This document shows, in pieces, positions 11,984 through 22,947 of a DNA stretch of 64,000 nt (within the stretch, counting starts at the first letter, position 1; the number at the start of each line of letters is the position of its first letter). The notes under the pieces are model-generated. The model did no database searches, was not told the DNA's origin, and saw only the letters and a list, made by a program, of their open reading frames with translations. Where the stretch lies: positions 1,178,001 through 1,242,000 of the forward strand of contig JAGMVK010000004.1 of NCBI GenBank assembly GCA_020747065.1, in the 5' to 3' direction. A program made the translations under genes and the position numbers. Origin of the DNA: Cadophora sp. MPI-SDFR-AT-0126 (lineage: Eukaryota > Ascomycota > Leotiomycetes > Helotiales > Ploettnerulaceae).

Positions 11984-12590
11984 CGCTTGCGCATTTTAGC
12001 CTGACAGGGGGTTGAGCCAATCAGAACGCCGCATTTCGGGGTTGGATACAGTCAATTCTACTCTACTCTACAGCGCCATGATACCTATCAAAACAAGGGC
12101 CTTCTTTATAAAGGTGTATATTACACTGTTTATAGCTAAAATATACTGTACTTTGCTTTCCAAAGCTCTGAATATTCGCCGAGGTTTCCCCTAAAACTAC
12201 TCGCCGGCGCTCTCCATACCTTTCCCCTTAACACGCTTTACAATCACCTCTCCACGTTATTCGTAGCTTCTAATAGCGCTCAGCCGGAATAAGAGATTCG
12301 TTAATATTTCCGTGTGAGAAACGCCTTTTCCTCGTGCCCAATAGAGACCTAGTAGAGTGAAGCAATGCTCGTATGATTTTTTTCCGGAATTTGACCTGTG
12401 TTGTCCACCGATCCTTGTCTTCAACTTGCCAGTGGTTCTATACGTTAGCATGTATCGATATAAGGTAAGAATTAACTAGAACCGTCTGAAGAAGCTAATT
12501 CCAAAGAGCTTGCCATCCTCCACGACGAATTGGCCTATCTCCGGAATTGTAGGACTTGAGTTAGTCCCCGACGTCGATAGCATTCATGAA

Positions 12591-13100
12591 TTAGTTGTAA
12601 AGCCACGTAAACGCGGGCTCATCTAATTCCTTACTATTCTGCTCTCTAAACCATAGTCTAGAGATAGCCGCATTTGAAGAGGTTTCACTTGGTTTATAGC
12701 GAATCGTAGAGATAGTACTAGAGTTATTGTTGCAATTTATCATGAAAAGCGTAGGTGCGTTATTGTTCCAAAGAGCCTGGGTCACAGTATTATTAGTGTT
12801 ATAGGCTATAAAGAGAGTATTGTACGGTATCCGGGTCTCTGATTTCTTCGTATTTGCCTGCAAAGTAAGGAGCCTTTGCACGATCCCGGAATCCTGTCTT
12901 ACTGTACTAATAGTACCGAATCTAAGCTCCCGGAGGTATATCATCAGCTTATTCGATACGAAGAGATTGTCTAGTAATACTATATAATTTGCGGGAGGTA
13001 AACGATACAACAGATACGGTATAATAGCCTGCGTACGATTTCTAGAGAGGCCGGCACCTCTATTTGTCTTTAGCTCTCCAAGAGCTACAGGAGCTCGCAC
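12591..13100 (-). pseudogene. piggyBac-like transposase fragment (DDE_Tnp_1_7 type)
   Basis: A 169-residue open fragment containing NYIVLLDNLFVSNKLMIYL, the piggyBac-type strand with a catalytic Asp, followed by a Gly-containing GTISTVRQDSGI segment and VTQALWNNNAPTLFM. This corresponds to the middle of the transposase; N- and C-terminal parts are not readable in any single frame and the surrounding sequence is AT-rich. It is a dead copy, probably inactivated by RIP. Confidence 0.7.
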
Positions 13101-13951
13101 GCCCTCTAGCCCCTGAGCTCCTTTAGAACGCTAGGTCCACTGTAAAAAGTAGCCTAATTAGGTAACTACCCATACTTTATAGCCTATTAGTATAAGCTTA
13201 GAAGGTATAGTTATTGTTTTAAAAGCTCGTCTAGTAAAGCGTTGCATACACTTATCCATAGTAATATTCCGGCCTAGTATCTAAAGCTGAAGGGATACTC
13301 TTTAAACGTGGGAATTAAGTGATTCTACCCTCTTAAATAAGCGTAATCTCGTGCCCTTAGGTAAAGGGGCATAAAGATAGAACCTCCGGTGTAAGATTTT
13401 AAAGCGATTCCGTGATATATATTTACGTACTGCGTGTTGCGGGCTGTCCTCATCTGTAGACTAATAGTCCTCTATTTGATTCTCTATATGTAGCCTTATA
13501 TAGATTAATATTCCGAGGTAGACTTTAATCTCAGGAAGCGTAGTATCGTACTAACTGTAAGAGCGAGAATGAGGTTTAGATAAATCAGGCTCTTTGATAT
13601 TTTGATTTGTAAAATCCACTATTTCCTGGAGTATTTTGTCTGTAAAAAAGAGAGAGAATATAGTAAAAGGATTAGTAGAATTAATGGAAAGAGGTAGCTT
13701 TATTTAAGGCTGGAAATTGAGGTAATGGAAAGGGATAAATAATCCGGAACCTTCTTTAATCGGCTTCGCTTTAGGTCGGTACGTTCCATCAAGAATAGGA
13801 TTAGGTTACATATCTTCCGCTATCTTTTCTGTGCTAATTTGAGTGAGAATTGCTCTTGATTCAGCATAAGAACGATCATATGGAGGGTGTGTTGATGTGC
13901 CGTTGCGAGGGGTAACGATCCTTGTAAGCCCCACCACGCTAAAATGCGTGT

Positions 13952-13971
13952 ATGGCGGTCGATGGGATAGG
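13952..13971 (-). repeat. Right terminal inverted repeat of piggyBac-like element
   Basis: Reverse complement of 11964-11983, 20 of 20 bases. The inner flank, read on the minus strand, is ACACGCATTTTAGC, matching the left inner flank apart from a short gap. Confidence 0.8.
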
Positions 13972-14424
13972 CGGCAATGTAATAAAAGGATGGGCCTCGA
14001 CGCTATTAACGCAGACTGAAAGAGGCAGGACAGTAAAGTACAGCCGAAGTCCCTGCATATGTACTGTGTCATTCCGAAATCGAACCGCTTTGAGCGCAGT
14101 GGGCATAAATTCGGCCGAGGCTACAATTTTTCCAAAATTTTACCAGGCACTGAGAGGGTTTGGATTTTGGACGCAGAAGTGACAGGAAGCGCCAGTTGCG
14201 CAAGAATCTGAGTGGAACTCCCCACTCGCTACAGATCGGACCTACCAGATACTTTTGTTCGGACATCCGTAGCAGCCTCCATTTGTAGTGTTTGTCTCCA
14301 CGTTCACAGCTGGCGATTCACTACAGGTCCTTTCTATTATCAGCCAGGGGCATTGCTAGATTCCTCTCTTCTGGCTTGTTCTCAAATGCAAGGACAAAAC
14401 GGCGAAAGGCGTCTCGCGCCCGCA

Positions 14425-15867
14425 ATGAATCCAACCGATCCGCTATTCTCGAAACTACCTTCAGAGGTGCTCTTGCAAATCGTGAAGCAAGTCCCTGGCC
14501 TACCCTCGTTCCGCAATATCGACAGAGCCTCGCCGACGATATCATCTCTGTTCGACGAGTTCGGCACCGAGATAGTAGAAAGCATAATATCCACTAAGCT
14601 CCCAGCACAAGTCCAAAGCCTGATTCGCACCATTGTTCTCATCCAGACAGACCTGACTCTCACACGGTCACTGCAGGAATTCTCAACAGTTTATTTAAAA
14701 CGCGATGAGTATTGCGGAAAACACGTCAATGGTGCCGATTGTGTCAGAAGGTTTCATCCCAGCTTGGAAGACAGTTCCAAGGTGTGCGAAGCCTGCAGAG
14801 AAGCGTTTCCCCCGATCGGAATCTCTCGAGACACATCGCCCGTCATCTTGAGGAATATCCTGGACTCGGCATGCCAAAATCAGAACATAACGGAAGGGCT
14901 ACTACAATCGTGCCTCGACCGTAGCTTAGCCTTAACTCCCCTTCAGCTTGGCCAGAAATTTCGGTACATCCCACGACCTAATTTTGGCAGGTGTCCTCAG
15001 CGAAGACCGATTGGGAAGCGGTTTACGCCCGAAAGTTCGGATCCTTTTTCTTGGACCGAGCGACAACGTACCAGCCGACAGATCTGGCGCGTGCAACTAT
15101 TCTTCTATTTGAAGCTCAAAACTCGTGATCTTCATTGGCCTATTGAAGATATTGCTCATCTTGAAAGCCTTGAGATTCACTCATTCTGGGAGCTCAGCGA
15201 TAAATATGGCAGGTTCAATGAGCAGCTTGGAACGGTCGTAGTAAGTAGCAAGAGATGGATTTCTTTGACTTATCAGAATCCTCCAAAGTCTTATCCTCTA
15301 TACACATTCGTTTGCATGGATGCAGCACTAATCTTCTTGTCTAAAAAGTACTATCTTGCAAACACGGAACACCAGCATGGCAACGATACTTTTGATCACA
15401 AAGCCACCGCTCAAGCCTTGTATCGAATTTCAAGCGCATCATCCATCACTCGAACGACTTGGGACGCTCCTTCTTCTCTCGATCATCACATCCTAGACCA
15501 AGTAAGCAAGGCAGAGGACCTTGTTCAGGAGATAACAAGACCTACTCATTGCGTATGGGGTCCTCTGCGTTACTACGATCTCGGACACTGGCGAAACTTC
15601 GGTTTTTACATATGGGACGACGCGAGGATGCACTCACTCGGCTTCCTCTTTCGGGAGACCTTTCAGGACTCCGAAACGGGTGGAATCTTCTGTACTAAAA
15701 GTTTCAGTAAAGACGACATGTGGTTTCGATGGGAGAGCGTTCTAAGTCAACACATCATAGAAGCAAATGAGAGACGAAGGCTTGCAGAATTCCCGGATGG
15801 TTATAGGGAATTTGGCTCGAAAAGGTTCGAGACGTGGTGGTCGACCGGCATGCTCCTGCGGGATTAA
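14425..15867 (+). CDS. F-box-like hypothetical protein
   Basis: Single-exon gene of 480 residues. Residues 6-45 (LFSKLPSEVLLQIVKQVPGL and on) resemble a fungal F-box-like helix pair, which usually links a substrate adaptor to SKP1 in an SCF ubiquitin ligase. The rest has no motif I recognise; there is a small Cys cluster (CGKHVNGADC, VCEACREAF) near residues 98-130 and several Trp-rich stretches near the C-terminus. The frame is open upstream to an ATG at 14212; I chose 14425 because it has G at -3 and starts just before the F-box-like segment. An alternative ATG lies at 14386. Such F-box-like proteins are lineage-specific and numerous in leotiomycetes and sordariomycetes. It lies about 450 bp from the end of the transposon relic. 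Confidence 0.65.
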   Translation: MNPTDPLFSKLPSEVLLQIVKQVPGLPSFRNIDRASPTISSLFDEFGTEIVESIISTKLPAQVQSLIRTIVLIQTDLTLTRSLQEFSTVYLKRDEYCGKHVNGADCVRRFHPSLEDSSKVCEACREAFPPIGISRDTSPVILRNILDSACQNQNITEGLLQSCLDRSLALTPLQLGQKFRYIPRPNFGRCPQRRPIGKRFTPESSDPFSWTERQRTSRQIWRVQLFFYLKLKTRDLHWPIEDIAHLESLEIHSFWELSDKYGRFNEQLGTVVVSSKRWISLTYQNPPKSYPLYTFVCMDAALIFLSKKYYLANTEHQHGNDTFDHKATAQALYRISSASSITRTTWDAPSSLDHHILDQVSKAEDLVQEITRPTHCVWGPLRYYDLGHWRNFGFYIWDDARMHSLGFLFRETFQDSETGGIFCTKSFSKDDMWFRWESVLSQHIIEANERRRLAEFPDGYREFGSKRFETWWSTGMLLRD

Positions 15868-17176
15868 TTTGATCCAGCATCGACTTATTTAGATCGAGAA
15901 TACATTGAATTAAGGATTATCTCAATGCACCCTTCAAGAAAACCATATTTATCCAAACCTTTCATACAATTTGCAAAATAGACTGGCGTGACAACTGATG
16001 CTGCTAGGGCCAGATTGATATTGTAGAAGTGCTAGGAAGCCTGATTCCACGAATGATGTCCACACAAGTTGTGAGATGGGTCAAGCTCGATCAGATGAAT
16101 TGAGGGTACATTTTGCTAGAGTATAAATTAATAGATTCCGAGATCCAGCCCACTTGGCATTTTCAAGTGGCTCCACGGGGCAATCTACGTATACAGGAGT
16201 AACAGCGCTTTTCGACCATCTGCTTCAGCTGTCTGTGGGGATCTCAGACACTTGGAAGACGTTACGCACTCCACATGTGGGATTCACCCTATTGGGCCAG
16301 GGGATAGACCTCCCATGAAGCCGAGTCTTCTTCATATTCGCTTAAAAAAGCTTCATTTAGCTAGCCAAATGAGCAGTCAAGCATCAATAAGAGAGTGGGA
16401 CCAGTACGGTCGTCGAGTGCTTGAGTATCACCCCGCCTGTTGGCATCTAAACAATTGTGGCTTCCCACCTTGCATCAGCCATGGTGTGCGGCCCAAGGCC
16501 AGTTGACCATGTTTCATTATTAAGTTAGCCATCAATATGTCACATATGTACCACGTCCAATTTGTACCTTGTCTTTGCTGAATGGGGACTGCATTCCGGG
16601 TGTCTACCTTCTGCGGGCCCACTATCCCATGCCATGGTCCATCACACGGGGTGTTACATTTCGACTCAAAAACTGACACCTGCCTAATTCAACACATTCC
16701 TCATGTGAGATGGATGGGGTTCGGGTTTTATGCCTCGTATATCAGTTGCATGGGTACTGATCAATCATATGGGTTGGTAAAGGTCCGCCACCCTCTCTAG
16801 TTCTGCTGCAGAGGTGCATCAACGACATGAGAGATCATTGATTTGCAGGGCAGCCAAAGTCTTGGCCGATTACTGGCTTTTCAGCTTGCATTTGCAAAGG
16901 TGAGCTGACTATTTGAAGGGCTTAAGCCGTATGTGTGGGACTTTTGTCTATGTTCAGTATCTTCAGTATCTGACTTTCCTTACAATCACCGTTCCAAGAC
17001 TACCATCAGTTTTCGATATCTCTCTCACAAGGCTCAAGGACAGCCTTCCAACCACTACTCCATTGTTTATCGGGCTCTGTTCCAGATTCAAGTGCAACAC
17101 TCAAGTATGTGAAAAGTTATTATCGGTCTGTGCCCATTCTTCAAACTTACGCTTTCTGAGGTACTTTTCCTTCATA
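15868..17176. other. Intergenic region, no supported gene
   Basis: About 1.3 kb with only short frames on both strands and no intron-linked reading I could support. The end, about 16950-17170, is probably the leader of the gene starting at 17177. Confidence 0.5.
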
Positions 17177-18421
17177 ATGGCAACCCCTAAGCAAGCTCGA
17201 AATTTGGCGTTTGGCAATTTCATGGCTACCATATTTGTGTTCATCCTTACACTTCTGGGCTCCCATCACTATTACGACAGCTCAGTCCTTCAAGCCAGTG
17301 GCCTGGTCACTTCAGAGGCTAGTTTTTCCGAGTATCTCCCTCCCGTGCCAGAGCTCCGTAGCAAGGTACCAGTATTATTCGGGCAGAAAAACTATGTTTT
17401 TGAACGGCAAGCATCCGCAGGAGACGCGGACCAAAGGAAATCGTTTGATCGCTTCACGGATGATGAGAAAAATGCCGCCTACGCTGCGTCGATCGATGTT
17501 GGAACTGTCTTGCTGTGCAATCTTCCGATGTCTATCGACGATGCCAACAAGGCCTTGGGAGCGAAGACCGGCGGCAAAGTGACCAATTCGCAGAGCACCT
17601 GGACCAGCTACAGCAGCGTGAACTCTTGGGGGTGGAGAGAGAGCCATTTTGATCCTATTGCCGATGACGCCTTTGATGATGCTTATGAAGAGCTGGGCAT
17701 TGAAAAGCAGAATGATATAATGCTAGCGTTGGATCAGAAGGTAGAAGTCAGCATCTTAGGACCTTCGGCGGAAAAAATATACAAAGTAAGAACGTTTTCG
17801 TCAAATTAAAGTCGAATTCTAGTCATGCTCTGTCACATTGGGATTTACAATATTTACTTACGAAACTTAACTGATGCATCTGATTTCTAGCCTAGTGGAG
17901 GATATTACAAGTCGATATACAACTCAGCGGGTGGGTCTATCATCGCCGATGATAGTGCAAGCCCTGCATACAGCATGGGAAAAAAGAGAGAAGAGCATCG
18001 CAGTGAGGTGGTGCTTCTTAGCACATGGGCCGATCTAACATTCCTGGTCTGGCAAGCAAAGGCTGGGCAAAACATTCAAAATCTGAAGCATATCTTCAGG
18101 GCAACTATCAGCAACGATCAAACCAAATACTATGCTACAAAAGCAGTTGGAGACGGCGGAAGGACACTTGGGAACTGGGCCAACAGAGCTGTGTTCACCC
18201 AAACTGGGGTTGAAAGCGATGCTGTAAAGGATGGAGGGAAAGGTCTGAAAGCGCTTCTCGGCTCACCTAATGGCAAAGGTATCTATTGGCTTTTGCAAAC
18301 TCATAAAGCACAATTGGGGATCAAGACTATCGAGAAGGTGGAAGTTTGGGTTAACGATCCAGAGGAAGAAGCTTACGGCAGACTCGAAATTAACCTGCAC
18401 TTTCAGCTGAAGGATGTTTAA
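17177..18421 (+). CDS. Hypothetical signal-anchored protein
   Basis: Two exons, 17177-17785 and 17891-18421, joined by a phase-0 intron with donor GTAAGA and acceptor TTCTAG; 379 residues. An N-terminal hydrophobic segment (about residues 14-31, NFMATIFVFILTLLGS) acts as signal peptide or single membrane anchor. The rest is soluble and moderately charged, with a repeated-looking central part (DERYAYAA-type helix, FDPIADDAFDDAYEELG) and a C-terminal part ending in beta-like ALE INLHFQLKDV. I do not recognise a family. The upstream frame is open to 16913, but the ATG at 17177 places the hydrophobic segment at the N-terminus. It is the last intact gene before the repeat-bounded island. Confidence 0.65.
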
Positions 18422-18691
18422 AAGGCAGATAGAACATTTAGAACAAGGACAGACTATCAAGCTTTGATGACGTGTCGACTGCTGAGTGACTCAAACACTA
18501 TTGAAGTAGCATTGTGTGGGTCCGTTCCATGGTTTCCAAATCCACGTCTATCTTTGAATCAATTGGTTGTTTCCTTGCCAGATCATTCGTGATTGTAACA
18601 CGGATATAGTGCTCTTTCATCTTGCTTGCTTGCTTCGCCTAGTCATAGTTGAGCAGTTTCCCGCGCTGGGTGCAAACACCCCTGGGTTGCT

Positions 18692-18712
18692 CATGGGTTA
18701 ATTCAACCCATG
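18692..18712. repeat. Short palindrome
   Basis: CATGGGTT, a 5-nt loop, then AACCCATG. A third CATGGGTT follows at about 18720. It sits in the 18.4-18.9 kb gap, which otherwise shows no gene. Function unknown. Confidence 0.6.
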
Positions 18713-18884
18713 TAGTTTGCATGGGTTGGCTTAATCCAAGAGGAAGTCCATAGGTAAGCTATGTACCCAGGAGATATCTGAACGTGATATAGTGATCTAA
18801 GTAGGTGTGGATAATAGTAAAGAGACAGAGTCAGAGTGTATCTTAGTTGATGTAAAGATCGTTGTTAGGTTGCAAGTAATTTCG

Positions 18885-18918
18885 TTATCCCATCAACCGC
18901 TATGGGGACATTTTAGTG
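18885..18918 (+). repeat. Left outer end of island, related to piggyBac-like repeat
   Basis: TTATCCCATCAACCGCTAT then GGGGACATTTTAGTG. The first part matches the 11964-11983 repeat except for mainly transition differences, and it is followed by the same CATTTTAG core. CCGCT...GACATTTTAG recurs in inverse orientation at 26626-26650. Confidence 0.55.
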
Positions 18919-19094
18919 TCGTGTGAGAACGCGCTTACAACAGATGGCTTCCACGAAGTTACATAATTAATTTTGAAATCAGAGTAGCTGCACTTTATTA
19001 TATAAGGAGCTTGTTACTTCGAAGCGGCTCAAATTGATTGTGAAGTTTATTTGAACATTCATTAATGGTTGGCTTTGATGCACTTCTTTTGTTG

Positions 19095-19110
19095 TTTATC
19101 CAGAATAATC
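19095..19110 (+). repeat. Left inner inverted repeat, 16 bp
   Basis: TTTATCCAGAATAATC, an exact inverse match to 26590-26605. CTCACC-rich sequence begins about 55 bp inward, as it does at the other copy. Confidence 0.65.
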
Positions 19111-19162
19111 ACGTCGTTCTGCTGCTCGCTAAGCATCGGTGCACGTGACCCCTCGCGCTTTG

Positions 19163-19275
19163 CTCACCCTCGCCTCACCTCGTGCTCACCCCTCCTCACC
19201 CTCCTCACCCTCCTCACCCTCGCCTCACCCACCCTTCACTTGTAGTCTCCATCACCTCACCTCTGCTCACCACCC
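19163..19275. repeat. CTCACC-rich cluster (left)
   Basis: About ten CTCACC or near-CTCACC units, including three CTCACC units spaced by CT in a row. A smaller cluster of the same hexamer on the same strand lies at 26440-26565, next to the matching inverted repeat. Confidence 0.8.
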
Positions 19276-19294
19276 CCTGGCAGTTTGAGACCTT

Positions 19295-19890
19295 TCAGGT
19301 GGGTCTTATTCCGGTAGCACTGTTGAGAATGTCGCCTCGATCCTGGCGAGCCCATAGCAGCCCAGTGATCGTACCATAAAACATCCAAGCCGGCAGCTTC
19401 GAATATTTGTGTACAATGCTCTCTAGGTCAAGCTTTTCACTACTATCTTTCTTCACTGTGATATATTCCATTGTGTGTGCTCCTCCATTCGCCCAAACTT
19501 CGTCCGAGAACATCTGACAGTAGAGACGTGGTTGATCCCAAGTAAGACCCTCCTCCGCGAATGCCACACGCTTTCTCATAACTTCCGGATCGTCTGAGAA
19601 CCCTTTCTTTACTGCCTTCCTTCGCGCATAACCCAGGAGCTTAAACGCAGTATGAATAGCCTCGTCGCCAACGTCGTTCCAATCGAGAAGGCGAGACCTT
19701 ACGCCAGGGGATATATCGATGGGAAGGAGACTCGAGGAGCCATGTATCGAGATATTGTCGGTCAGGCGTACGAACCTTAGGATGTTGGACACCACAGCAT
19801 TGCTTCTGAGGAGTCAGCCGATGCTTTCGGACGTACTGAATTTGATGCTCAGTAACGTTAAGCTTCTCTTGAATTTGGGCGTGTGGGATA
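19295..19890 (-). pseudogene. Broken Tc1/mariner-type transposase
   Basis: The N-terminal helix-turn-helix region (HAQIQEKLNVTEHQIQYV, HRLTPQK) lies in one frame and the following part in another. The second frame has the pre-catalytic ARRKAVKKGF, then QMFSDEVWANGGAHTMEYIT (second-strand DDE Asp) and PAWMFYGTITG. It then breaks off near 19320, before the last catalytic acidic residue, and the CTCACC cluster follows. At least one frameshift plus truncation makes it inactive. Its N-terminus abuts the cysteine-rich gene relic with little spacing, so insertion into that gene is likely. Confidence 0.7.
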
Positions 19891-19894
19891 TGAT

Positions 19895-20319
19895 CTGTCA
19901 TTGGGCAGCCGGTGTTTGGGTTATTAGGACAGCACGCCCATCCAGCTGGCAGACAGCCGCTGGTGCCGCAGTACACTTTACCCTCTGCCGTACATGCATC
20001 TGCTCCGTTAGATCCTAGTGAGCAACAGGCGAGGTGTTCGAGCAGCAGAACGTTTCACCCAGGGCGTTGACGGCGCAATTACTGAATTCTGTAGCACAGC
20101 TGACCTGACCGCCATGGCAGCAGGAGCATGTGGGTTCTATATAGCCGCTGCCGCATTGTTCCCAGGTACCAGGGTATAGGAGGAAAAGTGGACCAGGGAG
20201 GGGTTGATCAATTCGCGTGAAACGAGGTCAAGAGGAGGAAGTGTGTAGTTGCTTGCGAGAGTCGGTAGCGATATGAAGAGAAGTATAGTAACGAGAATAT
20301 TTGTGAAGGATAACTGCAT
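19895..20319 (-). pseudogene. Broken cysteine-rich secreted protein gene
   Basis: Starts with a good signal peptide (MQLSFTNILVTILLFISLPT, cleavage after LAS). About 45 residues in, the frame must shift to continue as PGTWEQCGSGYIEPTCSCC, then shift again to reach YCGTSGCLPAGWACCPN. The dense CC and CxC pattern is typical of fungal cysteine-rich surface or secreted proteins. No credible GT-AG introns explain the shifts, so I read it as a pseudogene with two indels and a 3' end lost to the Tc1-like relic. Assembly errors are an alternative explanation. Confidence 0.55.
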
Positions 20320-20842
20320 TGTCTAAGCAGTTTGATGCAAGAAAAGCAAGGGATAGGAGGATGTTTTGGTATTGAATTTTTTATGGAGATAAGTTGAGGT
20401 ATTGTAAGTGAAGGTATTTCTGAGAGAGGGTTGTAAGGGACCTAAAGACTTCAGAACTGCAATTTACATTAAGGCGGCCTTGAGAGATTTTATTAGCAAC
20501 AAAAGTGTAAAGTGTAGTCTAGACCGCCGCACTTAATTAATTGTGGAAAATCATAAGGCGAACTAAAGGCCAAAAGCGTAACAATGAACATCTCAAAGGA
20601 AAGTATTAGTAGATAAGGACCTCATGACATCAGCCCATATCTCTTATACTGCCTTCGCAAAGTGACAAGGCTTTCAAAATCAAGCCTATTCTCATTAAAA
20701 CACGCCTCTAGTAACTAGTGCCTAGAGTTTCCCGAGAACGTGGCTTTGGAATCCCAAAAGAGCAACACTGGGGTATCGAACGTATCATGATACAGAAATA
20801 TGTTTGTGTTTTGTTTGTGGCTGCCTAATTAAGATTTGAGAT

Positions 20843-21067
20843 TTGAAGACACAAACCGAACTAATTCAAGTTCTTGGCTCTAAAAGGTCAAAACAAAAAG
20901 AGAAGATGCAGGTTATAGTGGATGTACGATCGCTGAACATACTATTGAATTCCAAGATCAGAAATGTGGTGCTGGTTGATTTTGAGCGTTCTGAAATTCT
21001 GAAGCAAATACTAGTTCTGCAAGAGATATCGCCCAACTGGAGGCGGAAGCTACTCTATCTATATTGA
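20843..21067 (+). pseudogene. Protein-kinase-like relic
   Basis: A 74-residue open fragment. Its centre, RNVVLVDFERSEILKQ, resembles the DFG-region strand of fungal kinase-like domains of the small lipopolysaccharide-kinase/APH type (a VxxIDFERS pattern). Nothing upstream or downstream completes a kinase fold. The flanking 20.3-20.8 and 21.1-21.6 kb stretches are AT-rich with no supported gene. Weak call resting on one motif. Confidence 0.3.
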
Positions 21068-21637
21068 CCCTGATGTATCCTGTCGAAGTCTTCCTAATAG
21101 GCTTTTATTCATCCCGCTGAGTGTTTCGATTGCGGAGATCCATCGTCAGCTCTGCCGAGGCTCTGTTCAGGCTCTACTTAGGCTTACTGTTGGTTATCGA
21201 GCAGCCCAGTACAAGGAAAGCATATATTGACTTGACTAATTCCTTCTTCTACAGTAAATCGTACGCTGTATAGGAAGTCCTCGGGAATTACGATGAGATA
21301 GCCGAGTAGAGCCTCCATGTACATACGTGAAGTCCACCGGAACGTCAATATTGGCTTTGGACATGAACATTATATTTTATAGCTCGCATGTGTCTGGATT
21401 TCCATAAGCTACAGAGCTAGACTTCGTTCCTTCAAATTACAGGAGCATCGCTAGGAGAGCAAGTGGTGAGCCTGTCACGCTTGCCTTTGTCACAATACCG
21501 ATTAAACACAAATGAAAACAGCATAGTATATCCTCCCGACATGGCGCCTCCAAACTATAGAATCCCAACTAACCAAAACAACTGCAACAGGGTATCGTAT
21601 TCGAAAATCACAAAGTCAAGTCAGCAAGCCGCAACTT

Positions 21638-22947
21638 TTAAGGATGCTGCAAAGGAAGCTCATCACTCTGTCGTGTGGGTGCTCCCACTAGCTCATGTGG
21701 TCTCCAATCGAATCCATCATGAACACTTCTCGCTTTCACAGGACTCTCCCCATCACTGGATGAGAAGTTCTCGTCCGTAACCTTCACCGTTGTCTTTGTA
21801 TAAATATGGCGATCCACCAGCTGTATGTCCACGTCTGGACGTCCTTGGGCGCTTGCGAAAGTATGGTTGCCAGATTTTATGGCACGGTTGCCGGTATGCG
21901 TATGGTTGTGACTACCACCGTGGTCGCCGTATTCATTCGAGTACCCCATGGATCGTCCTTCACGCTCCGAGATGGAGGCTTGCGCTATCTTCTTGATAAG
22001 TGAGGCCATCGTCATTTCAATGTTGAGCTTGACCATGTATGCGACGGGGTGGAATTGTGTGTAGACCATGCCGTTTTTGAGGAACATGAGGCCAATGAGC
22101 ATGACCTTTAGAAGCAAAATTAGTCATTTCCCTCGATGGGGTTTCAAAAAAGCATCGCGCACTTACATCCATTAGGACTGAGACGACTAACAGTCGTGAA
22201 TTGAAGGTGACAAGGGGTTTGTACTTGACTAATCCGTGGAATTTGACAAGCCGCAGATTGACGCTTCTGATGAAGTAATAATTTAGGGCTGCATCGATGA
22301 CGCAGATGAGGCTTTTGGATGTTGGATCCCAGTACTTATTTATCCTGCCAAAACTATAAGGTGTTAGTGCTTCTCCCCCTAGATCCTGGCAGTCACACTC
22401 ACATTGGGCTTGGAGGCGGAAAAGAATGCGTCGGGATCCAGATACAGAAGACAGCCATTTGAATAAGACTGATGACGATAACAGTTCCCCACTACAGCAA
22501 TTCTAAGTACGGACAGATGTAACACTAAAAACATGGCGAAGTGTTCTTACCTTGATTTTCTTTATCATCCGAGGATCATCAGCAATGACGGCAACTCGAT
22601 TGATAATAATCTGCATCAGGAGTTGAATTTCGAAAACCCAGAGCAAAAGAGCTACGAAAAGCACTGGTACACTGTTTCAATACTTGGTCAGCCTTCGTCA
22701 AGGAGAATGCCACAATTAACACTCACGTGGGAATAAGTACCCCGTCCAACATCAGCCAAGCTATAATCCCCATAACCAGATTTACAAAGATCTCTCCCCA
22801 TATCATGTAGATGTAGTGGCTTCGAAGGGGCGACCTGACAACCTTGGTCTGCTTGATTGCTTCCCACACTGTGAGAAGCCCAAACCCCAATGTGAATCCA
22901 GCTGCCGCACCAGCCAGCTTGAAATCAGCTGCGGATGTCATCGACAT
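21638..22947 (-). CDS. Fungal multi-TM membrane protein of unknown function
   Basis: Five exons keep frame: 22947-22727, 22671-22551, 22491-22403, 22344-22167, 22105-21638; 358 residues. About seven hydrophobic helices are visible, starting with FKLAGAAAGFTLGFGLLTVW and continuing through IWGEIFVNLVMGIIAWLML, VLFVALLLWVFEIQLLMQII and VIVISLIQMAVFCIWIP. The C-terminal ~110 residues are polar with a His-rich patch (GGSHNHTHTG). This is a recurring family in filamentous fungi (signatures YIYMxWGEIFVN and FEIQxLMQIIINR) with no function known to me. The start could also be the ATG at 22941. It is the only intact gene inside the repeat-bounded island, so it may be ancestral sequence captured between insertions or cargo. 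Confidence 0.8.

Larger units (their letters stand above)
11964..13971. mobile_element. Decayed piggyBac-like DNA transposon
   Basis: A 2.0-kb AT-rich block bounded by a perfect 20-bp inverted repeat (11964-11983 with 13952-13971). Just inside each arm is a second shared stretch, GCATTTTAGC. The only long frame inside encodes a piggyBac-type transposase fragment on the minus strand. The interior is rich in TA steps and stops in all frames, as expected after RIP. I could not identify a TTAA target duplication next to the repeats, so the true ends may lie somewhat outside. Confidence 0.7.

Noticed and set aside
11872..14008. TTAA sites as piggyBac target duplications
   Set aside because: TTAA occurs on both sides, but at unequal distances from the inverted repeats (about 92 and 37 bp) and without matching adjacent sequence.
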